Positions 23,031 to 32,689 of a stretch of DNA of 64,000 nucleotides are shown here, one piece after another (position 1 is the first letter of the stretch; every line of letters begins with the position of its first letter). Position numbers and translations under genes: made by a program. Under the pieces are notes generated by a model. That model was not told the DNA's origin and did not search any database. It saw only the letters and a list, made by a program, of their open reading frames with translations. Source of the stretch: Centrapalus pauciflorus (taxonomy: Eukaryota > Streptophyta > Magnoliopsida > Asterales > Asteraceae); NCBI GenBank assembly GCA_020465985.1, contig JAANYP010007127.1, forward strand, positions 398,964-462,963. Direction: 5' to 3'.

Positions 23031-23817
23031 ATCTTCATCCTCATCTTTCATTGCCTTAATCAAATGTAGTAAACCTAATCTCAAAATTCACCCAAGATCT
23101 TCAAGGATTTCTTCCTTTACTGTATCTGCTGTCATTGCCAAGGAAGAAAAGGAAGCTGTTTCCACCGATTGCTTTAATTTCAAGGCATATATGGTGGAGA
23201 AGGCAATTTCCGTTAACAAAGCGCTTGATCAATCCATTTATATTAAAACTCCACCCACAATCCATGAAGCTATGCGTTACTCTCTTCTCGCCGGCGGCAA
23301 GCGTGTCAGACCCATCCTATGCATCGCTGCCTGCGAGCTCGTCGGAGGAGATGAATCTACAGCTATGCCGGCCACATGCGCCGTTGAAATGATACACACC
23401 ATGTCCTTGATATAGCTTCAACAGGTGCAAAAGGCATCGGACTTGAACAGCTTGAATTCATCCACATACACAAGACGGCGACGCTGTTGGAGGCAGCCAT
23501 CGTGTTAGGGACTATATTGGGTGGTGGGAGTGAGACCCAGGTGGAAAAATTGAGGAAATTCGCGAGGTGTATTGGATTACTGTTTCAGGTGGTGGATGAT
23601 ATACTGGATGTGACAAAGTCGTCGGAGGAAGACCGCCGGGAAAGATTTGATGACGGATAAAATAACGGACCCAAAACTGATGGGTTTGGAGAAGTCACGG
23701 TAGTTTGCGGAGGAGTTGTTGGAGGAGGCTAAACAGCAGCTAGAAGGGTTCGACTCGAACACGGCGGTGGCATCACTGGTTGCTCTAGCAGAGTACATAG
23801 CTAACAGGCAAAACTGA
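23031..23817 (+). pseudogene. GGPPS: Geranylgeranyl diphosphate synthase (plastid type), internally deleted captured copy
   Basis: The real enzyme joins three isopentenyl diphosphates to an allylic starter to make C20 geranylgeranyl diphosphate for carotenoids, chlorophyll and gibberellins. This copy starts within a transit-peptide-like Ser-rich stretch, then SAVIAKEEKEAVS and MVEKAIS. It continues through the conserved LLAGGKRVRPILC (about 23290) to MIHTMSLI. A stop follows at 23413-23415, and the sequence then resumes at IASTGAKGIGLEQLEF. The segment with the first Asp-rich motif (FARM), essential for catalysis, is missing. The second one, VVDDILDVTKSSEE, remains (about 23590-23630). Further frame breaks occur near 23640-23760. 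The natural C-terminal YIANRQN and its stop survive at 23797-23817. It cannot be an active synthase. Confidence 0.92.
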
Positions 23818-24273
23818 ATGCATTGTATTCGGAAACTGATGTTTCCTATCTCCGCCGTGAACCCATGATGTAAAATTGGTTGGTTACTGGCTGAAAGCTC
23901 ATAGCAAAATAGATTTCTTTATATATACACTAACTTTGGCTTTTACGAAGATATAATCATATGTTATTTCGCTTTCATGAAAAAGCGAAAGTATCGCGCT
24001 ATCAGTTATTGGCTTGCGCCTACAATCAAGATTCAAGACCACCTTCCATAACAGTATTTGTATTCAAATGAAACTTGTAGATTAAGCATATATCATGTCG
24101 ATTTTAACGGGCTCCCATGATTACATTTAAAACCTAGTTCAATTGTAGCATTATGATGCTTTACAGGATCCTATGAAGAGATTATATATGTCTGTAAGTT
24201 GCATAACTTCATTGAACGGAAGAGCTTGGTTAGAAAAAATAGGCTAGGTTATTTATTAGAAAGAAGGGTGAGG

Positions 24274-24456
24274 AGAGAGAGTAGGTAAAAGACTAAAATA
24301 CCCTTTCACTAACATTGATACTTAACGGCCGTTTCTCAAAAGGACCTTCCATGAAACAAAAATACAATCATAAGGACCAACGGAGTAATTTTTGATCTTA
24401 AAGGACCAAACCAGCAACAATGGACAAACCACAGGGACCAAATCAGTAATTTTCTC
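24274..24456 (-). repeat. Right terminal inverted repeat of the Pack-MULE
   Basis: Reverse complement of 22845-23027. Confidence 0.93.
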
Positions 24457-24990
24457 GCTAAATAAAAGATAACGTTAAGATAACGACGTGTTATGAAAAA
24501 TTAAATTTAAAATAGAAAAAGAACGAAAAATGTCATTGGCTTACTCCATGCATTTGAATAATAAAGTTTTTTTTCATACAATTAAATATAACTTCACACA
24601 TAAGTCTAACTAAAATCATAACTTTAAGTGTAATAAAATATTGTAATAATAAATGTTAAAATAAGAGTAAAATAAAAGGGCTAAATAAAAGATAACGCTA
24701 AGATAATGATGTGTTATGAAAAATTAAATCTAAAATAAAAAAAAGAAAAAATGCTATCGGCTTACTCCATCCATTTGAATATGAAGTCTTTTTCATACAA
24801 ATAAACATAACTACAAACATAAATATAATTTTAAGTGTGTAATAAAATATTGTAATAACAAATTTTAAAATAGGAGTAAACAAAAATTTATTAAAATAAA
24901 AGGGCTAAATAAAAGATAACTCTAAGATAAGGGTGTGTTACGAAAAATTGAAATTAAAAAAAAAAAGGAAAAACACGCCATTGAAGGAGT
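24457..24990. repeat. Tandem repeat, unit about 223 bp
   Basis: GCTAAATAAAAGATAAC begins units at 24457, 24680 and 24904 (spacing 223 and 224). Each is followed by GATAA, GTGTTA(T/C)GAAAAATT and further shared blocks. The last unit breaks off near 24960. With the partial unit at 22667-22844 there are at least three repeats, split by the Pack-MULE. Confidence 0.85.
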
Positions 24991-24996
24991 GGATAT

Positions 24997-25001
<5 letters not shown>

Positions 25002-25074
<73 letters not shown>
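25002..25074. repeat. (TA)n microsatellite, about 36 units
   Basis: Uninterrupted TA dinucleotide run. Confidence 0.98.
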
Positions 25075-25080
<6 letters not shown>

Positions 25081-25315
25081 GTTATGCATGAAAATATTAT
25101 GATGAATTAAATGAAAAGGAGAAAAAATAAAATATTATCTAAGAAGATAAACTTTTTGTAAGAGATTACATACTTTGCTTAATGATCGTTTTGACAATTA
25201 ATTTTCATCTTCATTTTACTAATCATACATCTTCTTTTGATATGAGAGGTGAATTTAGTTTGATTACTAAGACTTAGGTCATTAATAAAAAAACATGTGA
25301 ATAAAGGATTATTAT
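25075..25315. other. Non-coding AT-rich spacer
   Basis: No supported feature. Confidence 0.35.
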
Positions 25316-26552
25316 AACATTCTTGATTTGAGACCGTTACGTGTGATTTCCTTATTAGTTAATTAATTTAATATTATTGAGTTGGTCCATATACGGATTG
25401 ACATGTGAGTTAGGGCACGTGAAGTGGTCGTGTTAATTTGGATGTTCGGGATAAAATTTTAATAAACGAATATATCTTTTTAATGAGATTCCGATGATAT
25501 ACACGGGTATTAATCGATAATGGGATCAGGATATCGGCTAGGATTGATTTTATACCGAAAATGTACACACACACACGTTTCCTTGACACTTTTCTTTCAT
25601 TCCATCATTCTCCCAAACCAATTCATAAGGTGTGTGTGAGTTCTGATCTTCTGGACAACAACTCGAAGCCTAAATTGAAGCTAGAAACCTGTGTAATTCA
25701 TCCTCAAGCCATCTTCTTCTTCTTCCTCCTCACTTGCCACCATCAATACAAGTAAGTTTAATATTCAAATTTCAAAATTGGTGGTGTTAATTGCTAAGAA
25801 ATCGATTAGATTATATGTATGCATGTTTATGGAATAATATGGTGGTACTGGAGGCCACCAAATCAATTGAAAATGGGTTTTTGAATAAAACACGTGGCTA
25901 TAGTAATATAGAGTACCTATTCTAAGCTGACTGACCTCGATCTCGTTCGCGCTCATGTGGTCGCGGGGCACGAAGGGGTTGAGGCTGTCGAGGGCCGAGC
26001 TTGGGCGAGTATTGGCGCGATGAGAGAGCTCGGACGAGCACGAAGAGTGCGGCTGAGGTGGGATCGCGACCGCGATCGGGTCAGCAAGGCCATGATGTCA
26101 GCGCCACCGCGGTGGGTTGACCTTGACCGCGATCAACGTCCAGTGGGCTTAAATTCTAGTTTGGGCTATTTGATCGAGTTTTAGCTATTGTGTGTGGGTC
26201 TAGGCTATTGGACGAGACTATTACGTGATATTAGTTGTTAACTGTGTTATTTAGGGTCACAGACGGATTCAGGATTGTGACGGGGACGGGGTTAGGGATC
26301 CGAGGACTCGTTAGATCTCTATCAGGTGAGATGTAAACATTTTTATGAGATGCACGTTAGACTCTATTTTTTATTTATGTTCTAGCATGATTATCGGGTA
26401 TTACATGCGACTTGGGCATTTAATGGGTTATCGAGATTATTTTTATCTAATCATGTTAGTTTATATTGTGTAATTGTATTTTATACTTATGAGATCTCGT
26501 GATACTATTTTATGGTGTTACATGGGGATGTGCATTGTGATTACTGTGATAA

Positions 26553-26940
26553 ATGGTATGGTTGGGACATGGTCAGTTAGCTCCCGACCCTTATTGGGGA
26601 CCTGAGACTGCTTTGTGTTGTCGCGGGGACCACGTGCGTAGGAGGGGGATCCCACTAGAATTCCTATTATGCAGGGACGATCATCGCTGGGACAGATATC
26701 ATAATACCAGTTTAGCATGAAACGCTAAACTATATTATCGGGGTTTGTGCTTTAACTAACTTGCATTCTCACTAACTAATTTAGCTAACTTCTTTTCCGT
26801 AACTTGTGCATGTCAAGGACTCAGGGGAGCGATAGTCGGTTTGCTCTACCTAAGTAGACTCCACCTAATATTTCAGATCGAGGACATTAGCTACTTTATT
26901 TAAGGTCGACACCTTTTGTGGTGGTTTGTAATTGAAAGAC
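26553..26940 (+). repeat. Duplicated LTR segment, copy 1
   Basis: Similar to 27541-27893. Both hold CCCTTATTGGGGA, GATCATCGCT, AACGCTAAACTA, ACTAACTTGCATTCTCACTA and CAGGGGAGCGATAGT in the same order. The copies are diverged and differ by an indel of about 35 bases. Confidence 0.8.
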
Positions 26941-27540
26941 CCTTACAACTAAAATAAATGTTTCAACTATAATCACAATAATTAGATAGTAATACTTGCG
27001 AATTTACGATCGAATTAATTTTTTTCAATAATACATATATTATCAACGTGATTCAACTCACTTTGTTTTATAAATCCAACAAAGTGTGTCGAATCACGGA
27101 TCATAGTTTCATCAAGTGTCCTATCACCAATTTCATGTAAAGTTAGCTAAGAGTGGTTGAACCCTAATACATGTATTCAAAGTTTAGGAAGTCTTCTAAC
27201 AATCCCTTCCCCAAAAGTTGTACATAAAAATTTCAAAAGTATGTACCAAAATGTGGAGGCCCAATTAAATGCCTCAAGATGGTATGTCCTGATGGGAGGT
27301 AGCCAGACATTTTCCCTTATCGGAGCCTGTGAAATGATTAACAACTAAAGGGTCAACAAAGTTGAGTGAGGTACTAGGATTTATAAAACAAAATGAATAT
27401 TACATGCAAAGTGTCCAAAATAATACAACTAGCAATCATATGACAATGCTCAATTGAGACTGAGAGCTAGTCCTCAATATGTTGCTCAATTTGCTGACTT
27501 AGAACTAGTCCAAGATATATTGCTCAATTTGCTACTTAGA
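26941..27540 (-). other. Unassigned insertion between the duplicated segments
   Basis: No coding frame. On the minus strand, blocks such as GCATGTAATATTCATTTTGT followed by a TTTATAAATCC stretch look like an LTR fragment. The short direct repeat TTGCTCAATTTGCT occurs twice (27482 and 27520). Possibly a second truncated LTR in opposite orientation; weak. Confidence 0.3.
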
Positions 27541-27893
27541 GTTAGTTTTCATAGCTCCCTACCCTTATTGGGGAACCGGGACTGCTTTGTGCAGTCTCGG
27601 GACCATGTGTGTGGCTATTATTGTAGGGATGATCATCGCTAGGACATATATCATAATATCGGTTTAGCAGGGAACGCTAAACTATTTTATCGGGTTTTGT
27701 ACTTTAACTAACTTGCATTCTCACTAGCTAATTTAACTAACTTATTTTCCTTAACCTGTGCATCTCAGGTGTTCAGGGGAGCGATAGTTGATATGCTGTA
27801 TCTAAGTAGGCTCCACCTTCTACTTCAGATCGAAGACGTTAGTTACCTTATTTAAGGTAGTCATCTTTTGTGATGGTTTGTAATTATACTTAC
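27541..27893 (+). repeat. Duplicated LTR segment, copy 2
   Basis: Diverged direct repeat of 26553-26940. Confidence 0.8.
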
Positions 27894-27902
27894 TTCGGAC
27901 AT

Positions 27903-28193
27903 AGAAAAGCTGAATTTCAGAAACAACTGTTGAGTAGTTTGAAATCAACTGAAGGCAATTACTACATCATCTCAAGACAATTGATCAAGGAAGAGATTTA
28001 AAAGCTATTCATGATCCAAGGGGGAGTGTGCTTACAAGAAAAGAGAAGATCAGAATAGAAGAGATGTGAAGATCAGAGTGAGACAATAAAGAAGAAGATT
28101 CAGAGATCATAGAAAAGAAGAAGATTCAAGATAAGAATTAACCTGAACAGAGTACTTTAAATGAAAAATTGTTTTCATCTCTAAGGGGGAGAT
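27903..28193 (+). repeat. Extra 291-bp copy of 3' internal sequence upstream of the 5' LTR
   Basis: Identical by eye to 32875-33165. It includes two polypurine stretches (AAGGGGGAGTGT, AAGGGGGAGA). It starts exactly where the sequence following the upstream polypurine tract at 32868-32876 starts. Confidence 0.93.
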
Positions 28194-28497
28194 TGTTGGG
28201 TACAATTATAAGTAGAGTTGAAAACAATATTTTGTAATAGTTCAGGGGAATTTATTGTAAATACACAATAGTTATATTGTGTATATAAATAGAAGTAGTA
28301 TTTCTATTTTGGAATAGATCGGACAGAATAGAAAAGAAATCGGACAGATCTAGAGAGAGAAGAAGATTGCTGTCCAAGATAGCCAAGAACTTAATGTAAT
28401 ATTTTTCTCTTTAATCATTCAATAGATTGTGTTTTGATTGATAATTGTTCATATGAATTGTGTTATGTTGATGAATTGCTAGAAATATGAATTCACA
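28194..28497 (+). repeat. 5' LTR of the non-autonomous copia element
   Basis: 304 bases, TGTTGGGTAC to GAATTCACA. A TATA box (TATATAAATAG) lies at 28282-28292. A direct repeat of 33166-33469 with two substitutions seen. Confidence 0.95.
28282..28292 (+). promoter_or_regulatory. TATA box in the 5' LTR
   Basis: TATATAAATAG, about 90 bases into the LTR; duplicated at 33254-33264. Confidence 0.7.
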
Positions 28498-28499
28498 AT

Positions 28500-28511
28500 T
28501 GGTATCAGAGC
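28500..28511 (+). other. Primer-binding site (initiator tRNA-Met)
   Basis: TGGTATCAGAGC, two bases after the LTR end. Confidence 0.92.
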
Positions 28512-28951
28512 CTAATATGGCTGAATTTGAGTGAATTTTGAATCTGAAATCGTTTTTTTAGAACACTGTTATATTCATTTTTTTTTTTGAAAATCCGAAA
28601 ATCAATTGAGGATTTTGATTCTGTGGATGAAATGATCTGATATTTGGATCGAAGGTGCGAATTTTAAAGACGAATTCAATGATATAAGTATCAAATTTTT
28701 ATTCCAAACACACAGAATTTAATTGAGAATTTTCAGATTTTTTGAAAAAGTGTGTGTTCTTGAGGTTTTTGGTCGATTTTTGGTTTTTAATCAAGAATTA
28801 GCCAAAGTGATTTCACAAAAGTTGTTTCTGCTATTAAAACGAACCTTCGAAATCAATTTGAGGTCAATTCATGGATTTTTATTGAAAAAGTTTGAATCTG
28901 ATCTTGTTTTTGTTGAAAAATGATAAAACTCGGGCATAACTAAATTCATAG

Positions 28952-29478
28952 TGTCATTCGAGTTTTATAAAGAAGGCATTCGAGTTTTATGAAAGCTTTA
29001 TTCGAGTTTTATTAAAGCTTTATTCGAGTTTTATGAAAGCTTTATTCGAGTTTTATTAAAGCTTTATTCGAGTTTTATTAAAGCTTTATTCGAGTTTTAT
29101 GAAAGATTTATTCGAGTTTTATGAAGCTTATTTCGAGTTTGATAATACATTCATCGAGTTTCATGCCTTATGATTCGAGTTTTAAGCCTTAGTTATTCGA
29201 GTTTCATACTTCATTGACCGAGTTTCATAAAGCATTGACCGAGTTTCACTTCTTTGTAATTCGAGTTGATTTCCATTTCATTCGAGTTTAACATAACTTC
29301 ATTCGAGTTGCATATCATATCATTCGAGTTGCATATCATATCATTCGAGTTTGATAATTCATCATTCGAGTTTGATCATTTATAGTTCGAGTTTCATCTT
29401 TCTTTGATCGAGTTTCAACCTTAATAATTCGAGTTTCATCTCATATCATTCGAGTTTCATAATTCATTATTCGAGTTT
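28952..29478 (+). repeat. Tandem array of TTCGAGTTT repeats (19-25 bp units)
   Basis: About 25 units each hold (A/T)TCGAGTTT. The first 150 bases are a regular 22-bp repeat (TTATTCGAGTTTTATTAAAG and variants); later units diverge in spacing. It lies in the untranslated leader before the ORF. Not CRISPR: the spacers are themselves repeated. Confidence 0.9.
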
Positions 29479-29809
29479 TGACTATTTGACCTTAGCTGCT
29501 TAAATTGGTCATAACTTTTGACTGGAACATCGTTAGAAGGCCTACCATACGTCAAATCGAAACTTGAAAAGAGATCTACATTTCTAGAACTAGGCATAGC
29601 CGGTTCGGTAAATTTTCGAGGCCCAATTCCACTCCAGAAAAAAGTTACGGGCATTTTTCTACAGAAAATCTAAAATTTCAACGTCAAAAAGTCATTTCAG
29701 AGCTGATTTTTCACAAGTTATCATTTGTAGATATAATTCTCAAAGTTTTATCAGAATTCACTCATTTTTCCATAAAAGATCTTGGAAGTTCATTTTTCAG
29801 TAATTCATA

Positions 29810-30955
29810 ATGGAATTTGAACAATTGTCAAAGTCTGAGCTGATTTTCAAACTTACTGAATCTGAAAAGATTCGTAAGAACAATTACGACATTCTCATTC
29901 AGTTAAATACTGATAAACATTTGGCGTTACGTGACGTACAAATACTGAATGAAGAAATTCAAAACTTAAAAGAAAAACAAAACTCTGAGAGTTGTGCTCA
30001 TCAATTGAAAATATCTGAATTACTTAAAGAACTTGATGAGCTGAAACAAGAAAATTTTCAGAATGCAACTCAACTGAAATATCTTTTGCCTGAAAGATCT
30101 GATCTTTACAAGAAAGTTCAGGATCTTGAAGATACACTTTGTAAGACAAAACCAACTGATCAGAATTGTATTTTAAACAAAAATGAAGAAATTTTTGCTC
30201 TTCAACAAGAGTTGTCTTTAACTAAAGATTTGATTGAGAAGGAAAGACATGAGTTCTTACTTAAAGAACAAGATTTTAAATCAAAATCTGAATTGTTTGA
30301 AGATGAAAGACAAATGTTCTTAATCAAAGAACAATCTTTTAAATCTGATTACCAATCATTTGATCATGACAGAAATTCAAATTTAGTCATTATCAAAAGT
30401 TTGGAAGATCAGATACTTCATCTTACAAAACAATTACATGTGTTTACTTCATCAACTGAGTCAAAGGTTAAGACCCCTTCTTCAGTGTGTTTAAAATCCA
30501 ATATTAATCACTCTGGTTTGTCTTCTGAAAGTGAAGTGAATCTAACTAACTCTGCTAAGTTTGATTCTTCTTCAGATCTTAAACTTAAGTATCTGTTAAA
30601 GATACACAGCGGCAAAGATAAAATTATTGAACAACTTCCGGTCAAGATTTACACCGGTGAATCTTCGAAGTCAAATTTTCTTAAAGTTTCTGAAAATACT
30701 GGTCATTCTAATCAGAAAACATTTTCACAGAAAAATACCAAGTATTATCAGAAACAGGCAAGAACCGGACAGTTTTTCAAAAAGAAGAGTTCGCAAAAGT
30801 CTGATCATTCAAATTCAAGTTTCTTTAGAAATTCAGATATTCAATTTTCTCATACTCAAAGAAATTTGTTTTCTGCTTTGAAAGAGAAGCTGATAGTTAT
30901 AACTTGCAATGGGTACCTAAACCCAAGTACAAGTGGGTACCAAAACCTGTTTTGA
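29810..30955 (+). CDS. Coiled-coil ORF (gag-like) of the non-autonomous copia element, 381 codons
   Basis: The first 200 or so residues are rich in Glu, Lys, Leu and Gln with heptad-like spacing, predicting long coiled coils. Repeated blocks FLLKEQDFKSKSELFEDERQ and a close variant stand in tandem (about residues 145-180). No zinc knuckle or protease motif was found. Near the end another frame, open from about 30841 to the TAA at 31018-31020, encodes WVPK repeats (W-V-P-K three times, then W-I-P-K) like the C-terminus of some Sirevirus gag proteins. A frameshift therefore probably separates the annotated end from the ancestral one. The start is the first ATG after the repeat array. It may build particles or bind the element RNA; this is inference. 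Confidence 0.65.
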   Translation: MEFEQLSKSELIFKLTESEKIRKNNYDILIQLNTDKHLALRDVQILNEEIQNLKEKQNSESCAHQLKISELLKELDELKQENFQNATQLKYLLPERSDLYKKVQDLEDTLCKTKPTDQNCILNKNEEIFALQQELSLTKDLIEKERHEFLLKEQDFKSKSELFEDERQMFLIKEQSFKSDYQSFDHDRNSNLVIIKSLEDQILHLTKQLHVFTSSTESKVKTPSSVCLKSNINHSGLSSESEVNLTNSAKFDSSSDLKLKYLLKIHSGKDKIIEQLPVKIYTGESSKSNFLKVSENTGHSNQKTFSQKNTKYYQKQARTGQFFKKKSSQKSDHSNSSFFRNSDIQFSHTQRNLFSALKEKLIVITCNGYLNPSTSGYQNLF

Positions 30956-31035
30956 AATGGGTACCCAAGAGCGCTAACAAGTCTGGATCCAAATCTGTTT
31001 GGATACCAAAGACATCTTAAATTTTGCAGGTTATA

Positions 31036-31249
31036 GGTTTCTTATCATTTCAGATAAGGACCCGTTCTTCATTTCAATAGGCTCTTGATTACATCAGATC
31101 AAGACCCGTGTTTCAAATCAAAGTGGTTTCTAGTTAATTCAGACTAGAACCCGGACTTCAATGAACCAGAGTCAAAGGCTTTCAGTTACATCAGACTGAA
31201 ACCCGAGCTTCCGTGACATATGGCTTCTAATCACTTCAGATTAGAACCC
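31036..31249 (+). other. Array of five 28-nt stem-loop units with covarying stems
   Basis: Units lie at 31036-31063, 31080-31107, 31125-31152, 31177-31204 and 31222-31249. Each begins GG and ends CCC, has one mismatch next to the GG/CC clamp, then a stem of 6-7 pairs and a loop related to TACATCAG. The stems differ between units but each is self-complementary: CTTATC/GATAAG, TCTTGAT/ATCAAGA, TTCTAGT/ACTAGAA, TTTCAGT/ACTGAAA, TTCTAAT/ATTAGAA. Spacing is 44-52 bases. It lies 16 bases after the TAA of the WVPK frame. Such compensatory variation points to a selected RNA (or DNA) structure. Confidence 0.8.
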
Positions 31250-32680
31250 GAGTCTGAAAGACAAATATTTCTGGAATTCCTGCCCTGAATTCAACTCTGA
31301 AGCTGCATTGATTTAGAGGGAGTTTTATTTTTATAATTTTTTGCTCCTGATTTCATTTCTATGAGTTGACTACCTGTGTTTGCTTATTTACAGGGGGAGT
31401 TTCAGACATTCTTTGACGATGACATTTTTTCAAAAACTGTGTGATTTTTCACGAAAATATTTGATTCACACATAAAAAGAAGTTTTGAGCTGAAAAGAAA
31501 TATTTGTTTGATTCTCTGAATATATCATTGAGATTAATTGATCTAATCTCTTTGATTTTCATAATCTCATTTCTTCTGAGATTCTCTTTGTTATAACTCT
31601 TCCAATTTATACTGGATTCTCCCGTTATCTCCCAAATGCTAATTCTTTCAAGAAAGTCTGGTTCTTTTCATATCATATATCAGATTTTCTATTTCATTCT
31701 GATATCTCCCATATTATTTGAAAATAATCTCTCTGATATCTCTTGAGCTTCAAGGCTGAAAATCTTTCTGCTGACTCCGATTATGCACCAATCTGAGTGA
31801 TAGGCATAAATATCGCTTCTATGGTCTAACCAGAACCGGAAGACCTACCCAAGGAGCAAACCATCTATAGTTTGTGTGGGTGAGGGTTCTTTAGGTTTAT
31901 TAGTTGAGAAGTGTCAGTTATCACGGAATACTGACACGGTCGAGCAGAGATAAAATGTAAATGAGAGGGATATTGATATTGAAAGGAGATGGTGGTGCAT
32001 CAGATCATGCTTTTCGTATAAAGCTGACTGAATTTAATTCTGAAAAGTGAGCCGGAGGGAGCTAGGTTGAAAAATGCTGAGAGCTGAGAGTTGAGAAAGG
32101 ATTTGAAGAAAAGATAATCCTATCCTACACTGTGTCTGCTGGGTAATCCACATAATCTATCAAGCCCTAGGCGACTTGATATTGAAAAAGACGTCATGGA
32201 CCCAGTGACGCATGCACTTAACCCCACCAGCTACTCAATTATCTCTCAAAAGATTTCTGTTTCAATAATCACGGAGATATAGCACATTTCTATCGATATA
32301 TCATTTGGATATTATTGATATTGAAACAAGGAAGACAGTTGCTCCGGTCTCCAATTTCATTTGATGCACATTGTGTCTAGAGCTGATTATATACACTTTT
32401 AGGACACATCGAGTCTAACAGTCTGCGTGACTATAAACTGCTAGGCCAAAGTGACTAAGCCGGAACAAATAAGAGTGATTCTTTCATGATAAAGGATTTC
32501 ACGATGACTATTTGGAAATCCTACCAGTGTTAACATCATGCCAGCGCTGAACGTAGGTCACATAGATTTTGTCTATTGTGTAAACAGGAATCCTATGTGG
32601 ACCTGGATTTCACTAATGAATTTGTTTCATTTTCCTCAAGTCAAGTTGAAAAGCTTTGACTTTGTTTTGTAAAGAAAATG
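31250..32680 (+). other. Structured non-coding part of the copia element
   Basis: No ORF of note. Short hairpins are visible, for example GTGTCAGT...ACTGACAC at 31910-31936 and ATCAAG...CTTGAT at 32158-32179. One polypurine stretch CAGGGGGAG lies at 31391-31399. Confidence 0.5.
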
Positions 32681-32689
32681 TATCAATTT

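Larger units (their letters stand above)
22845..24456 (+). mobile_element. Pack-MULE carrying a captured GGPPS gene
   Basis: The ends are 183-base terminal inverted repeats (22845-23027 and 24274-24456), each starting GAGAAAATTACTGATTTGGT and almost identical. A 10-base direct repeat GCTAAATAAA flanks them (22835-22844 and 24457-24466), consistent with the 8-11-base TSD of Mutator-like elements. Between the TIRs is 1.2 kb of geranylgeranyl diphosphate synthase sequence and no transposase. The structure fits a Pack-MULE moved by a transposase supplied elsewhere. The highly similar TIRs argue for a fairly recent insertion. Confidence 0.92.

Noticed and set aside
23191..23415. Functional short GGPPS gene
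   Set aside because: It stops after MIHTMSLI and lacks both Asp-rich motifs. It is the first piece of a captured, internally deleted pseudogene.
25957..26184. GC-rich open frame (75 codons) around 26000
   Set aside because: It lies in the GC-rich tract of an LTR that has similar runs in the Athila LTR (48015-48110). No protein family is recognisable.
28952..29478. CRISPR array of TTCGAGTTT repeats
   Set aside because: The intervening bases are themselves repeated and unit length drifts. It lies between the PBS and ORF of a retroelement.
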